A stretch of 64,000 bases of DNA from Microbacterium oxydans (GTDB lineage: Bacteria > Actinomycetota > Actinomycetes > Actinomycetales > Microbacteriaceae): the NCBI RefSeq assembly GCF_900095745.1, contig NZ_FMIR01000008.1:1-64000 (forward strand), written 5' to 3'. Below are positions 28,924-38,956 of this stretch, one piece after another (the stretch's first letter is position 1; every line of letters starts with the position of its first letter). The notes under the pieces were generated by a model. That model did no database searches. It was not told the DNA's origin and worked only from the letters and a program-made list of their open reading frames with translations. Both the position numbers and the translations under genes were made by a program.

Positions 28924-30183
28924 ATGGTGCAGCGCCAGCTCCCGAATCCCGTCGAACTCCTCGACCTCATGAAGTTCAAGAAGCCCGAGCTCGACGGCCG
29001 CAAGCGTCGCCTCGATGCCGCGCTGACCATCGACGATCTGCGTCTGATCGCCAAGCGGCGCACGCCCAAGGCTGCGTTCGACTACACCGACGGTGCGGCC
29101 GAGGGCGAGCTCTCGCTCACCCGAGCACGCCAGGCTTTCCAAGACGTCGAGTTCCACCCCGGCATCCTGCGTCCGGCACCCGATGTCGACACGAGCACCG
29201 AGATCCTCGGAGGCCCGTCGGCCCTGCCGTTCGGCATCGCGCCCACCGGGTTCACGCGTCTGATGCAGACCGAAGGGGAGGTCGCCGGAGCCGGTGCCGC
29301 GGCCGCCGCCGGCATCCCGTTCACGCTTTCCACACTCGGCACGACGTCGATCGAGGGCGTGAAGGCCGCGAATCCGCACGGCCGCAACTGGTTCCAGCTG
29401 TACGTGATGCGCGATCGCGAGATCTCCTACGAGCTCACCCGCCGCGCGGCCGCCGCCGGCTTCGACACGCTGCAGTTCACGGTCGACACCCCCGTCGCCG
29501 GTGCTCGTCTGCGCGACAAGCGCAACGGCTTCAGCATCCCTCCGCAGCTGACGCTCGGCACGATCATCAACGCGATCCCGCGTCCGTGGTGGTGGTTCGA
29601 CTTCCTCACCACCCCCAAGCTCGAGTTCGCGTCGCTGAGCACCACCGGCGGCACGGTCGGCGAGCTGCTGGATGCGGCGATGGATCCGACGATCAGCTAC
29701 GACGACCTCGCCGTCATCCGTGACATCTGGCCCGGCAAGATCGTGATCAAGGGCGTGCAGAACGTCGAGGACTCCGTGCGACTGCGGGATGCGGGTGTCG
29801 ACGGCATCGTCCTGTCGAACCACGGTGGGCGCCAGCTCGACCGTGCGCCCATCCCGTTCCACCTGCTGCCCGAGGTCCGGCGGGCTGTCGGCGACGACTT
29901 CACCGTCATGATCGACACCGGCATCATGAACGGCGCCGACATCGTCGCGGCGGTCGCGCTCGGAGCCGACTTCACGCTCATCGGTCGCGCGTACCTCTAC
30001 GGGCTCATGGCCGGTGGACGCCAGGGTGTCGACCGCACGATCGCCATCCTGCGCAGCGAGATCGAGCGCACGATGCGGTTGCTGGGGGTCTCGTCGCTGG
30101 CCGAGCTCGAGCCGGGCCACGTCACCCAGCTCACCCGTCTGGTGCCGGTCGCCCGCGCGAACGCCGAGGCGCGCACGCGCTGA
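28924..30183 (+). CDS. lldD: L-lactate dehydrogenase (FMN, quinone-linked)
   Basis: 419 aa FMN-dependent alpha-hydroxy-acid dehydrogenase. [11 protein letters not shown], the FMN-binding [17 protein letters not shown] and the active base H300 in [10 protein letters not shown] are all present. It oxidises L-lactate to pyruvate at the membrane. ATG at 28924 follows GAGAGG. It forms a two-gene operon with lldR; no lactate permease lies nearby. Confidence 0.92.
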   Translation: MVQRQLPNPVELLDLMKFKKPELDGRKRRLDAALTIDDLRLIAKRRTPKAAFDYTDGAAEGELSLTRARQAFQDVEFHPGILRPAPDVDTSTEILGGPSALPFGIAPTGFTRLMQTEGEVAGAGAAAAAGIPFTLSTLGTTSIEGVKAANPHGRNWFQLYVMRDREISYELTRRAAAAGFDTLQFTVDTPVAGARLRDKRNGFSIPPQLTLGTIINAIPRPWWWFDFLTTPKLEFASLSTTGGTVGELLDAAMDPTISYDDLAVIRDIWPGKIVIKGVQNVEDSVRLRDAGVDGIVLSNHGGRQLDRAPIPFHLLPEVRRAVGDDFTVMIDTGIMNGADIVAAVALGADFTLIGRAYLYGLMAGGRQGVDRTIAILRSEIERTMRLLGVSSLAELEPGHVTQLTRLVPVARANAEARTR

Positions 30184-30195
30184 TCGCGTCCATCC

Positions 30196-30235
30196 CGCGG
30201 TGGCTCTGCCGTCTCAGGACTGCGGAGCCACCGCG
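30196..30235. terminator. Bidirectional hairpin between lldD and DUF1295 gene
   Basis: An 11-bp perfect stem (CGCGGTGGCTC at 30196-30206, GAGCCACCGCG at 30225-30235) with an 18-base loop between convergent genes. The loop holds the stop codon of the minus-strand gene. There is no T-run. Confidence 0.6.
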
Positions 30236-31056
30236 CGAGCGCGCGGCGGCCAGGGAATGAGCATCGAGGTCGCGCGCCGGTACTCGGAGTAGGCCGGGTA
30301 CTTGGATGCGGTGATCGACTCCGTGAAGATGGTCGACCCGATGAACAGCACGGTCAGCAAGGCGGGGCCGATGATGGTCGGGTTGAGCGCGCCGCCGGCG
30401 AAGCCCGCACCGCCGGCGACCGCCGCCGTCGCTCCGATGGCATAGAAGGCCCACCACTGCGCCTGCTCGAAGAAGAAGTTCGGGTGGCGGCTGAAGCGGA
30501 ACAGCCCCGTCGTCAGGAATCCCGGGGCGAGCGTGCCGCCTGCCTGCTTCTTGCGCTGGTGGAAACGCCACTGCTGCTGGTCGGCCACGGTCTCGCCGAT
30601 GAGGAACACGAGGAACGCGGCGACGAACAGTGCATCCCACCCGGTGAGTGCTGCGGGATGCTCTGCCGCGACCAGGGCGGGCAGCGTGATGAGCACGAGC
30701 AGCGTCATCTGGTAGCCGATGATGAACAGCACGTTGAAGACCTGGAACTGCCACGGGCGCATGCGTCCGCGCAGGATCGCCCACCGGTAGTCCTCCATGC
30801 CCGTGTAGCCGCCCTTGCGCGCGAAGTTGAAGGTCAAGCGTGCGCCCCAGGCGGTCGCCAGCACCCCCATGAGCACGATACGCGCGGAGCCGTCGCCGTT
30901 CGCGAAGGCGCCGGCCACGAAGATCCACACGTAGACGACGGGAACGATCGACCATGCCCGATCGACCCACGAGGTGTCGCGTGTGATCAGGGAGAGGATC
31001 CAGCACACGGCGCTGGCGGCCGCGGCGGTGATGATGACGATCAGCAGGGCATCCAT
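30214..31056 (-). CDS. DUF1295 membrane protein (steroid 5-alpha-reductase-like)
   Basis: 280 aa with about seven membrane helices. The C-terminal GLFRFSRHPNFFFEQAQWW and EYRRATSMLIPWPP are the signature of the DUF1295/ICMT-reductase superfamily, which binds NADPH or SAM. Its substrate is unknown. On the minus strand TAACAT ends exactly six bases before the ATG, so it is probably leaderless. Confidence 0.8.
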   Translation of the reverse strand: MDALLIVIITAAAASAVCWILSLITRDTSWVDRAWSIVPVVYVWIFVAGAFANGDGSARIVLMGVLATAWGARLTFNFARKGGYTGMEDYRWAILRGRMRPWQFQVFNVLFIIGYQMTLLVLITLPALVAAEHPAALTGWDALFVAAFLVFLIGETVADQQQWRFHQRKKQAGGTLAPGFLTTGLFRFSRHPNFFFEQAQWWAFYAIGATAAVAGGAGFAGGALNPTIIGPALLTVLFIGSTIFTESITASKYPAYSEYRRATSMLIPWPPRARAVAPQS

Positions 31057-31062
31057 GACGCC

Positions 31063-31068
31063 ATGTTA
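31063..31068 (-). promoter_or_regulatory. -10 box of the DUF1295 gene (leaderless)
   Basis: On the minus strand TAACAT is followed by six bases and the ATG at 31056. Confidence 0.5.
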
Positions 31069-31108
31069 GGACCAGGGCGCGACAGAGCGTCGCAGGACGC
31101 CTCCGAGG

Positions 31109-31864
31109 TCAGAGCGTCAGCAGGAGACCGTCGAGCTTCTCCGCCGTGTCTTCCCAGCCGTCGACGGCCACGGAGGGCACGCCGATGGCGAGGACCGGGT
31201 AGTCGTTCCCGCCCTCGTCGAGGCGGTCGCCGTAGAACAGCATCTCGGTGAGAGGGATGCCGGTGTGCTCGGCGAGCTGCCGCATCCCGAAGGCCTTGTC
31301 GATGCCGGCCTGCGTGATGTCGATGGACGTCGATCCGCCGGAGCGCACCTCGAGTCCGGGAAGGCGAGCGGCGACGGCGGCGCGCAGAGCCGCACGCTTG
31401 GTGCCCGCGGGATCCCAGTCGTGCTTCGCCTCGCGCGGTGCGCGCTGCCCCAATGCGGAGAACGTGATCTGAGAGCCACGGTCCTCGAGGATCTCTCCCC
31501 AGGGCTCGGCCTCCCACAGTCCCAGGCGTTCGGCCTCTTCGCGCAGCGCTGTCAACGCGGCCTGCTTGTCCTCGTCGCTGAGGTCGTGCGCGTACACGGG
31601 GGCGAAATCGGAGCCGTCGTACCGGAGGTAGCGGGTGCCGCAGGTCGGCAGCAGGTGCAGGCGGGCGAGGTCGGCGGCATCCGCATCGCCGAGGCGTGCG
31701 AGCACTTGACTGCGGAACTGCGCCTCGTTGCCGCCGGAGATGATGGCGACGTCGACGGAGCGCAGCAGGCTGCGCAGCAGCGCCGCGATTCGCGGGTCGA
31801 TCAGGCCCTTGGAAGGGGCGAGCGTGTCATCGAGATCGAAGGCGACGAGTGTGGGCGCGGTCAT
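31109..31864 (-). CDS. HAD-IIB hydrolase, phosphomannomutase-like
   Basis: 251 aa. Motif I is AFDLDDTLAPSKG, motif II IISGG, and the C-terminal FYGDRLDEGGNDYPV resembles the GGND element of eukaryotic-type phosphomannomutases and related cof-type phosphatases. The cap segment holds SGGSTSIDITQAGIDKA. It may be a sugar phosphatase or mutase. Its ATG overlaps the VanZ stop (ATGA), so the two form an operon. Confidence 0.75.
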   Translation of the reverse strand: MTAPTLVAFDLDDTLAPSKGLIDPRIAALLRSLLRSVDVAIISGGNEAQFRSQVLARLGDADAADLARLHLLPTCGTRYLRYDGSDFAPVYAHDLSDEDKQAALTALREEAERLGLWEAEPWGEILEDRGSQITFSALGQRAPREAKHDWDPAGTKRAALRAAVAARLPGLEVRSGGSTSIDITQAGIDKAFGMRQLAEHTGIPLTEMLFYGDRLDEGGNDYPVLAIGVPSVAVDGWEDTAEKLDGLLLTL

Positions 31865-32337
31865 GATGTCTCCAGCCTAGAAGGTGGCCGCTGGGAGGGT
31901 CGTGAAGCGAGCAGCAGGGTGCAGAGGACGGCGAACACGACGCCGACGAACGCGCCGGTCGAGTTGGCCACGATGTCGGTGACGGTGGCGGCGCGATGGG
32001 GGAGGGCCACACGCTGCGCGGTCTCGATCCCGAGCGACAGGAGCGGCCCGACCAGCAGAGCGAGAGGCCACACCCGACGGGGGAGCAGGACGAAGGCGAG
32101 GATGCCGACGGGCACGAACACCAGGATGTTCGCGATGATCTCGAGCCGGGTGAAGTCGAGGGATTCCCATCCGAGGCGGTGCGCCGTGCCGAGGACCAGG
32201 TCGAGCAGGTTGGGCATCGCCCGTTCGATCCGCGACGGTGTCAGGGTCAGAGCGGCAAGGCCCAGGAGGAACGGGATGCCGAGCGCGAGGGCCCACAGGC
32301 GGGTGAACCGGCGCGGTGGTGGAAGGAGCGACCCCAT
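31861..32337 (-). CDS. VanZ family membrane protein
   Basis: 158 aa. Four membrane helices with the VanZ core (ANILVFVPVGILAFVL, then SLGIETAQ and TDIVANSTGAFVGV). ATG at 32337 follows a strong GGGAAGGGAA; reading upstream would translate tRNA-Pro. VanZ proteins occur beside envelope genes and in vanA clusters; the precise role is unknown. It lies downstream of the tRNA hairpin. Confidence 0.82.
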   Translation of the reverse strand: MGSLLPPPRRFTRLWALALGIPFLLGLAALTLTPSRIERAMPNLLDLVLGTAHRLGWESLDFTRLEIIANILVFVPVGILAFVLLPRRVWPLALLVGPLLSLGIETAQRVALPHRAATVTDIVANSTGAFVGVVFAVLCTLLLASRPSQRPPSRLETS

Positions 32338-32371
32338 GCGTTCCCTTCCCCTTCGTGCACGTGCCCGATAC

Positions 32372-32405
32372 AGAGAAGGCCGCCCCGGTGGGGGCGGCCT
32401 TCTCT
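32372..32405. terminator. Hairpin between tRNA-Pro and vanZ
   Basis: A 15-bp perfect stem with the loop GGTG (arms 32372-32386 and 32391-32405). It would end the minus-strand tRNA transcript. There is no strong T-run on either side, as is common for actinobacterial terminators. Confidence 0.75.
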
Positions 32406-32410
32406 TGTCA

Positions 32411-32488
<78 letters not shown>

Positions 32489-32544
32489 TTTGCAACCCTC
32501 CGAGTCTACAGGGAAATGCTCCGTGCGCCGAATCGAGCCGGCGA

Positions 32545-33486
32545 TCAGTCCCGCGCGGTGAGCGTGAGCAGCGTGGCCTCGGGGCGGCAGGCGAAGCGGA
32601 CCGGCGCGTAGATCGAGTGTCCGCATCCGGCGCTGACGTTGAGCGGCACCGTGCGGCCGTCGTGCGTCCACGTACTCAGTCCCTTGGCCTGCTTGAGGGG
32701 GATGTCGCAGTTGGCTACGAGGGCACCGTAACCGGGGAGGCAGACCTGGCCGCCGTGGGTGTGACCGCCGAGGATCGCGTCCGCGCCGAGGCCGATGAAT
32801 CCGTTGAGCACGCGCTGGTAGGGCGCGTGGGTGACGCCCAGTATCGGTGTACCGCCGTCGCGCGGACCGAGCGCGCCGATGGCGTCCGGCAGCACGTCGA
32901 GGCGGTCCCAGTCGCGGTGGGCGTCGTTCACGCCGAAGAGGTCGACCGGAGTGCCGGCGAGGGTGAGCCGCGCCGCGGCGTTGTTGAGGTCGGTCCACCC
33001 GAGCTCGTCGGTGAAATACCGATCCATTGCCGCGGTGTCGAGGTGCTCCGGCTCGGGCTGCTTCTTGGACGGACCGAGGAAGTAGCGCAAAGGATTGCGC
33101 GGAGACGGCGCGGTCACATCGTTCGACCCGTGCACGAACACTCCAGGGATGCCCGCGAGCGGGTCGAACGCGCGGCGGATGCCTTCCAGGCCGTTCGCGT
33201 GCCCGAGGTTGTCGCCCGTGTTCACGACGAGATCCGGCTTCAACTCGGCGAGCGACGCCAGCCAGTCCTGCTTGCGGTGCTGCCAGGGTGCCATGTGCGC
33301 GTCCGAGACGTGCAGGATGCGCAAGGGGGCCGAACCGGGCGGGAGCGCGGCTGCCGTCGCCTCGCGAACCGTGAACAGGTAGCGCTCGATGCCGATGCCC
33401 CAGACGGCTGCGGCGGCACCGACGGCCCCCACCGCGCCGAGCGCGATGAGGGCCGGGTGCGCGGCACCGCGAGCGTTTACTTGCAC
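32545..33486 (-). CDS. Metallophosphoesterase, membrane-anchored
   Basis: 313 aa. One N-terminal membrane helix (about 8-33) is followed by a calcineurin-like domain with the di-metal motifs [19 protein letters not shown] and the C-terminal GGHTHGGQ. The GTG at 33486 overlaps the PBP stop by 10 bases. It lies beside the PASTA-containing PBP exactly as Rv3683 lies beside ponA2 in Mycobacterium. Substrate unknown; the family includes UDP-2,3-diacylglucosamine hydrolase-like and nucleotide phosphatases. Confidence 0.87.
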   Translation of the reverse strand: MQVNARGAAHPALIALGAVGAVGAAAAVWGIGIERYLFTVREATAAALPPGSAPLRILHVSDAHMAPWQHRKQDWLASLAELKPDLVVNTGDNLGHANGLEGIRRAFDPLAGIPGVFVHGSNDVTAPSPRNPLRYFLGPSKKQPEPEHLDTAAMDRYFTDELGWTDLNNAAARLTLAGTPVDLFGVNDAHRDWDRLDVLPDAIGALGPRDGGTPILGVTHAPYQRVLNGFIGLGADAILGGHTHGGQVCLPGYGALVANCDIPLKQAKGLSTWTHDGRTVPLNVSAGCGHSIYAPVRFACRPEATLLTLTARD

Positions 33487-36038
33487 GTCACGCTGATGGC
33501 GGTGGACTTGCTGGTCGCCGTGCCGGGTGCCGGGTCCGTGGAGGACACCACCGCCGTCGGTGGGGTGCAGGAGTTGTCGAAGTCGAACGACGTGAAGCCC
33601 GCAGACTGTAGAGCGGTAGATGCCTGCGCTGGCGACATGCCGACGAGGTTGGCGGGAACCGTCGTGCCCTGGCCGTTGCTGGGCGAGATCGTGATGGTCG
33701 ACCCGCCCGCCGTCTGCCCGGAGGGATCCTGCGCGACGACGATGTTCGTCGGCTTGTCGCTGTCGACAGCGGCACCGACGGCGACGCCGAAGCCCTTGCT
33801 CTTGAGAGTCGACTCTGCCTCCTCCATCGTCATGCCGACGACGTTCGGGACCTCCGCCATCACCCGACGGGTCAGATTGCCGTACTCACGCGGGAAGTCG
33901 CCTCCCTCGTACACCTCGTTGGCGGCGGCCTGCGCGGCCTTGGCCAACGGGTAGCGCATCGTGTTGAGCTGGTATCCAGCGGGTGTCCGCTTCTGGTAGA
34001 TGTCCGACTGGCCCTTCCAACGGCCTGCCCAGACCGCCGTGGTGACCTTGGTGCTGGATTCGATCATCATGGTCGACCAGCGGTCGTGCGTCCCGGTCTT
34101 GCCGATCAACGGCGTGCCGTCGTACGGGTTCGCTTCGCGGCCTGTGCCGCCTGCCATCACGCCCTGGAGCGCGTAAGCAGCCGTCGCCGCGACCTCGGGA
34201 GAGATCACGCCGTCGGTGCACGAGGCCGCCGGGAGCTCGCGGTCCTTGCCATCGGGGCCGACCACGCGGTCGATCGCGCGCGGGGTGCAGTACTTGCCGC
34301 CGCTCGCGACTGTGGCATAGGCGTTCGCCATGGCGATGGGAGAGATGTTCTTCGGGCCGAGCACGTCGTACGGGACGTTCTCTTCGGTGACCTTCTTACC
34401 GCTGGCGAGCGTGACACCCATCCGATCGGCGACCTTGTTGATGTCGCAGATGTCGAGCTTCGAGGCCATCGCGAAGTAGCCGCTGTTCAGCGACTGCCGC
34501 GTGAAGTCCATGACGCTCCCGGTGGAGCCGCCGCCGCCGCCGAAGTTGCCGATCTCCTTGGTGTTCGTGCTCTGCGGGCTCTCGCAGACGGGGATCTTCA
34601 AGTTCGTCTGCACACGACCGTTGAGCACCTCGTTGACGGAGTGCCCCTTCTCGAGCCAGTCGATCAGCGTGAAGAGCTTGTACACCGAGCCGACCTGGAA
34701 GCCGCCGGAGTTGCCGTGCTTCTGGTCGCCGGCGAAGACGAGCGAGGTCTTGCCGAGATCATCGGTGGTGGTCTCGTCGAACCGCGTGTTCTGCGTGATC
34801 GACAGGATGCGACCGGTGCCGACCTCGATCGAGACGCCCGCAGCGCCGAAGTAGTCGTTGTCGTAGTTGGCCGGAACGATCTCGCTCATCGTCTGTGCCG
34901 CCGGGTTCTGAATGCGGTAGTCCAGCGAGGTGTAGATCTTCAGGCCGCCGCGACGGAGCAGGTCGGCGCGCTCCTGAGGAGTCTTACCGAAGGCTTCGTC
35001 GTCGAGCACGATCGATCGCACGTACTGGCAGAAGTACGCATTGAGACCGGCCGCCGCACAGCCCTGCGTGGGCTGCGTCAGCGTCGGTGTGATCTCGGAG
35101 CCATCCGCCTCGTCGTACTGCGCCTGGGTGATCTTGCCGTCGGCGAGCATGCGGCCCAGCACGTAGTGGCGACGGTCCTTCGTGAGCGAGTAGCCGCTCT
35201 CGGCGGTGTTCAGCGCCTCGCCGTCCTGGTTCGTCGTGGTTCCCTGCGGCATGTCGATGCGGTAGGTGTTGGGGTTCTGCACGATGCCGGCCAGCGTCGC
35301 TGCCTGCGCGACCGTGAGGTTCGCTGCGCTCGTGCTGAAGTAGTACTTCGATGCGGCCTCGATGCCGTACACGGTGCCGCCGAAGTTCGCGATGTTCAGG
35401 TATCCGAGCAGGATGTCGTTCTTCGAGAAGTCCTTCTCGACCTGGATCGCGTAGCGCATCTCCTGCAGCTTGCGTTCGATGCCCTCGTTGCCGCTGGCGT
35501 TGGTCGCGTCATCGAAGCACTTGCGGAGGTCGTCGGTGTAGGTCTCGGAGTTCCGGTCGACGTCCTGCTCGCACTCCTGGATCAGCACGTTCTTCACGTA
35601 CTGCTGGCTGATCGTGGAAGCACCGCGGCTGGAGGTGCCTCGGACGTTGTCGATGAGTGCCTTCACGGTCGCGCCGAGGTTGACACCGCCGTGGCTGTAG
35701 AAGCTCTTGTCCTCACTGGAGAGGATGGCGTCGTACAGCGTGGGAGACACCTGCTCGTACGTGACCGGGATGCGGTTCTGCTCGTAGAACGAGGCGAGCG
35801 CGACCGGCTTGCCGTCGGGGTCGGTGGCGTAGATCGTCGACTGCTCCATCGGCGTACCCGGGTTGAGATTCTCGGGGAGCTGGTCGAAGAGAGTGAGTGC
35901 CTGGCTGCCGGCGAGACCGGTCATGGTGAGGACGGGCGTGACACTGGCAGCGACCAGGAGGCCGGCGACGGCGCTCAAGCCGACGAGCCCGACGAGACCG
36001 CCGAGCACGCCTCTCACCGTGCGATTCTTTTGGGGCAT
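33477..36038 (-). CDS. ponA2: Class A penicillin-binding protein with PASTA domains
   Basis: 853 aa. Short cytoplasmic start (MPQKNRTV), one membrane helix (about 10-33), then a GT51 glycosyltransferase with E109 in SSEDKSFYSH and RGASTISQQYVKN, and a transpeptidase with S451 in SVYK, and KTG at 647-649. Two PASTA repeats end the protein (MAEVPNVVGMTMEEAE and TVPANLVGMSPAQAST). ATG at 36038 has TACGAT seven bases ahead on its strand and is probably leaderless; reading upstream would enter the opposite gene. It polymerises and cross-links peptidoglycan at the cell envelope; PASTA repeats bind muropeptides or beta-lactams. Confidence 0.92.
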   Translation of the reverse strand: MPQKNRTVRGVLGGLVGLVGLSAVAGLLVAASVTPVLTMTGLAGSQALTLFDQLPENLNPGTPMEQSTIYATDPDGKPVALASFYEQNRIPVTYEQVSPTLYDAILSSEDKSFYSHGGVNLGATVKALIDNVRGTSSRGASTISQQYVKNVLIQECEQDVDRNSETYTDDLRKCFDDATNASGNEGIERKLQEMRYAIQVEKDFSKNDILLGYLNIANFGGTVYGIEAASKYYFSTSAANLTVAQAATLAGIVQNPNTYRIDMPQGTTTNQDGEALNTAESGYSLTKDRRHYVLGRMLADGKITQAQYDEADGSEITPTLTQPTQGCAAAGLNAYFCQYVRSIVLDDEAFGKTPQERADLLRRGGLKIYTSLDYRIQNPAAQTMSEIVPANYDNDYFGAAGVSIEVGTGRILSITQNTRFDETTTDDLGKTSLVFAGDQKHGNSGGFQVGSVYKLFTLIDWLEKGHSVNEVLNGRVQTNLKIPVCESPQSTNTKEIGNFGGGGGSTGSVMDFTRQSLNSGYFAMASKLDICDINKVADRMGVTLASGKKVTEENVPYDVLGPKNISPIAMANAYATVASGGKYCTPRAIDRVVGPDGKDRELPAASCTDGVISPEVAATAAYALQGVMAGGTGREANPYDGTPLIGKTGTHDRWSTMMIESSTKVTTAVWAGRWKGQSDIYQKRTPAGYQLNTMRYPLAKAAQAAANEVYEGGDFPREYGNLTRRVMAEVPNVVGMTMEEAESTLKSKGFGVAVGAAVDSDKPTNIVVAQDPSGQTAGGSTITISPSNGQGTTVPANLVGMSPAQASTALQSAGFTSFDFDNSCTPPTAVVSSTDPAPGTATSKSTAISVTCK

Positions 36039-36045
36039 ACGCTTG

Positions 36046-36051
36046 ATCGTA
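36046..36051 (-). promoter_or_regulatory. -10 box of the PBP gene (near-leaderless)
   Basis: On the minus strand TACGAT is followed by seven bases and the ATG at 36038. Confidence 0.5.
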
Positions 36052-36126
36052 GGGGAGTTCCCTGAATACCACCTTTGACGAGCCGGCCCGCAATCACGGT
36101 GTCGCGCCCCGATCGACAGGAGTGCC

Positions 36127-36351
36127 ATGACCACGTGGGAGTACCTCACCACGCCGCTGCTGATCCACAACACGGCAGCCATCCTCAACAACTGGGGCAA
36201 GCAGGGCTGGGAGCTCGTGCAGGTCGTGCAGGGTCCCGAAGGCGGTCTCGTCGCCTACCTGAAGCGTCCGGTGAACGCGGATGCCTCCGCCAACGCCGGC
36301 CTCGCCGCCGCGGAGCAGGCCGCCCGTCAGTTCGAGGGAGGCCAGGCATGA
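36127..36351 (+). CDS. DUF4177 family small protein
   Basis: 74 aa. WEYLTTPLLIHN and NNWGKQGWELVQVV match the DUF4177 fold (a short beta-hairpin domain of unknown role). CAGGAG precedes the ATG. It overlaps the RidA gene by 4 bases. In Mycobacterium a similar small gene precedes the RidA-like Rv3678c. Confidence 0.78.
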   Translation: MTTWEYLTTPLLIHNTAAILNNWGKQGWELVQVVQGPEGGLVAYLKRPVNADASANAGLAAAEQAARQFEGGQA

Positions 36352-36806
36352 GCGTCTCCGCGCGCCTGGCCGAACTCGGCATCGATCTGCCCGCGGTGGC
36401 CGCTCCCGTCGCGGCCTACGTCCCGGCGGTCGTGCACAGCGGTCTCGTCTACACCTCGGGCCAGCTCCCGTTCGTCTCCGGTGCGCTCCCCGCCGTCGGC
36501 AAGGTCGACGCCGAGGTCTCGGCGGAAGACGCGAAGGCGTACGCGCGCACCTGTGCGCTGAACGCCCTCGCCGCGGCGGCGGATGCCGCGGGCGGCGTCG
36601 ACCGCATCGGCGGAGTGCTCCGCGTGGGCGGCTTCGTCGCCTCCGCCGCAGACTTCACGGGTCAGCCCGGCGTCATCAACGGTGCTAGCGAGGTACTCGG
36701 CGAGATCTTCGGCGAGGCAGGGCGTCACGCTCGTGCGGCCGTGGGCGTCGCGGAGCTTCCCCTCGGCAGCCCCGTCGAGGTCGAGGTCACCTTCATCCTC
36801 GCCTGA
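36348..36806 (+). CDS. RidA/YjgF family protein
   Basis: 152 aa. The trimer-forming fold is seen in VVHSGLVYTSGQLPF and the C-terminal HARAAVGVAELPLGSPVEVEVTF, with the Arg of the reactive enamine/imine-binding site. RidA proteins hydrolyse 2-aminoacrylate and related imines made by PLP enzymes. Members of this longer PSP subgroup lack a settled substrate. ATGA overlap with the DUF4177 gene. Confidence 0.82.
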   Translation: MSVSARLAELGIDLPAVAAPVAAYVPAVVHSGLVYTSGQLPFVSGALPAVGKVDAEVSAEDAKAYARTCALNALAAAADAAGGVDRIGGVLRVGGFVASAADFTGQPGVINGASEVLGEIFGEAGRHARAAVGVAELPLGSPVEVEVTFILA

Positions 36807-36831
36807 ACGCTGTCCGGCGCATCCGTGCCGT

Positions 36832-36878
36832 AGACGAAGAACGCGCCTCCCCGGATCGGGAAGGCGCGTTCTTCGTCT
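36832..36878. terminator. Bidirectional terminator between ridA-like gene and acs
   Basis: A 17-bp perfect stem (36832-36848 with 36862-36878) with an inner CCC/GGG extension, between two convergent genes. Confidence 0.85.
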
Positions 36879-36889
36879 GCGGGGGAGTC

Positions 36890-38857
36890 CTACTTGACCT
36901 GCGCCGAGATGATGCTCATCACCGCGGTGTCTGCCAGCGTCGTCGTGTCCCCGACCTCGCGGCCTTCGGCGACGTCGCGCAGCAGGCGCCGCATGATCTT
37001 GCCGGAGCGGGTCTTCGGCAGTTCGCCCACGATGTACACGTCGCGCGGGCGGGCGATCGCCCCGATCTGCTCTCCGACCCACAGGCGCAGCAGCTGCGCG
37101 AGACCTGCGGGCTCGTGCTCGGCGAGGTAGCTCTCCTTGATGATGACGAAGGCCACGACCGCCTGTCCGGTCGTCTCGTCCGACGCGCCGACCACGGCGG
37201 CTTCGGCGGTCGCTTCGTGCGCGACCAGCGACGACTCGATCTCCGCCGTCGAGAGACGGTGCCCCGAGACGTTCATGACGTCGTCGACGCGGCCGAGCAG
37301 CCACAGGTCGCCATCCTCGTCGAGGCGGGCCCCGTCGCCCGCGAAGTAGTAGCCCTGGTCCTCGAACTTCTCCCAGTACGTCTCGCGGTAGCGCTCCGGG
37401 TCGCCCCAGATGCCGCGCAGCATGCTCGGCCAGGGATCGGTGATCACGAGCAGCCCGCCGTTGCCGTTGCCGACCTCGACGCCCTGCTCATCGACGACAT
37501 CGATCGAGATACCCGGGAGCGGAACCTGCGCAGATCCGGGCTTGGTCTCGGTCACGCCGGGGAGGGCCGAGACCATGATCGCTCCGGTCTCGGTCTGCCA
37601 CCACGTGTCGACGATCGGCGTCTTGCCGGCGCCGATGACCTCGCGGTACCACATCCACGCCTCGGGGTTGATGGGCTCACCCACCGAACCGAGCAGGCGC
37701 AGCGACGACAGGTCGAACTTCTGCGGCACGCTGCGGCCGATCTTCATGAACGAGCGGATCGCCGTCGGCGCGGTGTAGAAGATCGAGACCTTGTACTTCT
37801 CGATGATCTCCCACCAGCGGCCGGGGTGCGGAGCATCCGGCGTGCCTTCGTAGAGCACCTGGGTCGCGCCGTTCGCGAGCGGACCGTAGGTGACGTAGCT
37901 GTGTCCGGTGATCCACCCGATGTCGGCCGTGCACCAGAAGACGTCCGTCTCCGGATGCAGGTCGAAGACGTACTTGTGCGAGTAGGCGACCTGGGTGAGG
38001 TAGCCGCCGGAGGTGTGCAGGATGCCCTTGGGCTTCCCGGTGGTTCCCGAGGTGTAGAGGATGAACAGCGGGTTCTCCGCGGGGAAGGCCTGGGCCGTGT
38101 GCTCGGAGGACGCCGCCGGAACCACGTCGTGCCACCACAGGTCGCGCCCCTCGACCCAGTCCACCTCGTTCTCTCCACGACGGACCACCAGGACGTGTTC
38201 GACGGTCTGCTGCTCGCCCTCGCCGCGGTCGGTCAGCGCCTGATCCACGGCGGGCTTCAGGGCGGAGACCCGGCCCTTGCGGTAGCCGCCGTCAGCGGTG
38301 ATGACGAGCTTCGCTCCGGCGTCGTCGATGCGTGAGCGGAGGCTGTCGGCGCTGAATCCGCCGAACACCACGGAGTGGATCGCACCGACGCGGGCGACGG
38401 CGAGCATCGAGGCGATCGCCTCGGGGATCATGGGCAGGTAGATCGCGACGCGGTCGCCCTGCCCGATGCCGAGTCCTTCGAGGACGTTGGCGACCCGCTT
38501 GACCTCTGCGGTCAGCTCGGCGTAGGTGATGCGCCGGGAATCCCCGGGCTCACCCTCCCAGTGCAGAGCGACCCGGTCGCCGTTCCCCGCTTCGACGTGA
38601 CGGTCGAGGCAGTTGTACGCCACGTTCAGCTCGCCGTCGTCGAACCACTTGGCGAATGGCGGGTTCGTCCAGTCGAGAACCTGCGTGAACGGCTTGTGCC
38701 AGTGCACCAGCTCGCGGGACTGCTCGCCCCAGAACGCCTCGCGATCGGCCGCGGCGCGTTCGTAGAGTTCGGGCGATGAGATGGTCTGGGCGACGAATTC
38801 CTCCGACGGTGCGAACCGCCGGGTCTCGTCGAGAAGGTGGTCGATCTGGCTGCTCAT
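36890..38857 (-). CDS. acs: Acetyl-CoA synthetase
   Basis: 655 aa, normal length. The adenylate-forming motif YTSGTTGKPKG, the substrate part TWWQTETG and the lid lysine K620 in TRSGKIMRRLLRD are all present. K620 is the usual reversible acetylation site. It makes acetyl-CoA from acetate, ATP and CoA. AAAGGAG lies ahead of the ATG and a TAGATT -10 box is seen on its strand at about 38930-38935. Confidence 0.96.
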   Translation of the reverse strand: MSSQIDHLLDETRRFAPSEEFVAQTISSPELYERAAADREAFWGEQSRELVHWHKPFTQVLDWTNPPFAKWFDDGELNVAYNCLDRHVEAGNGDRVALHWEGEPGDSRRITYAELTAEVKRVANVLEGLGIGQGDRVAIYLPMIPEAIASMLAVARVGAIHSVVFGGFSADSLRSRIDDAGAKLVITADGGYRKGRVSALKPAVDQALTDRGEGEQQTVEHVLVVRRGENEVDWVEGRDLWWHDVVPAASSEHTAQAFPAENPLFILYTSGTTGKPKGILHTSGGYLTQVAYSHKYVFDLHPETDVFWCTADIGWITGHSYVTYGPLANGATQVLYEGTPDAPHPGRWWEIIEKYKVSIFYTAPTAIRSFMKIGRSVPQKFDLSSLRLLGSVGEPINPEAWMWYREVIGAGKTPIVDTWWQTETGAIMVSALPGVTETKPGSAQVPLPGISIDVVDEQGVEVGNGNGGLLVITDPWPSMLRGIWGDPERYRETYWEKFEDQGYYFAGDGARLDEDGDLWLLGRVDDVMNVSGHRLSTAEIESSLVAHEATAEAAVVGASDETTGQAVVAFVIIKESYLAEHEPAGLAQLLRLWVGEQIGAIARPRDVYIVGELPKTRSGKIMRRLLRDVAEGREVGDTTTLADTAVMSIISAQVK

Positions 38858-38956
38858 CGGCAGGCGCTCCTTTGCGGCATTCGGGTCGTTCGAGCAGGGC
38901 CGTGGGGGTGGACGGCCCGGTCAGGGCGAATCTATCCGCGCGGCCACGCATCGCAT

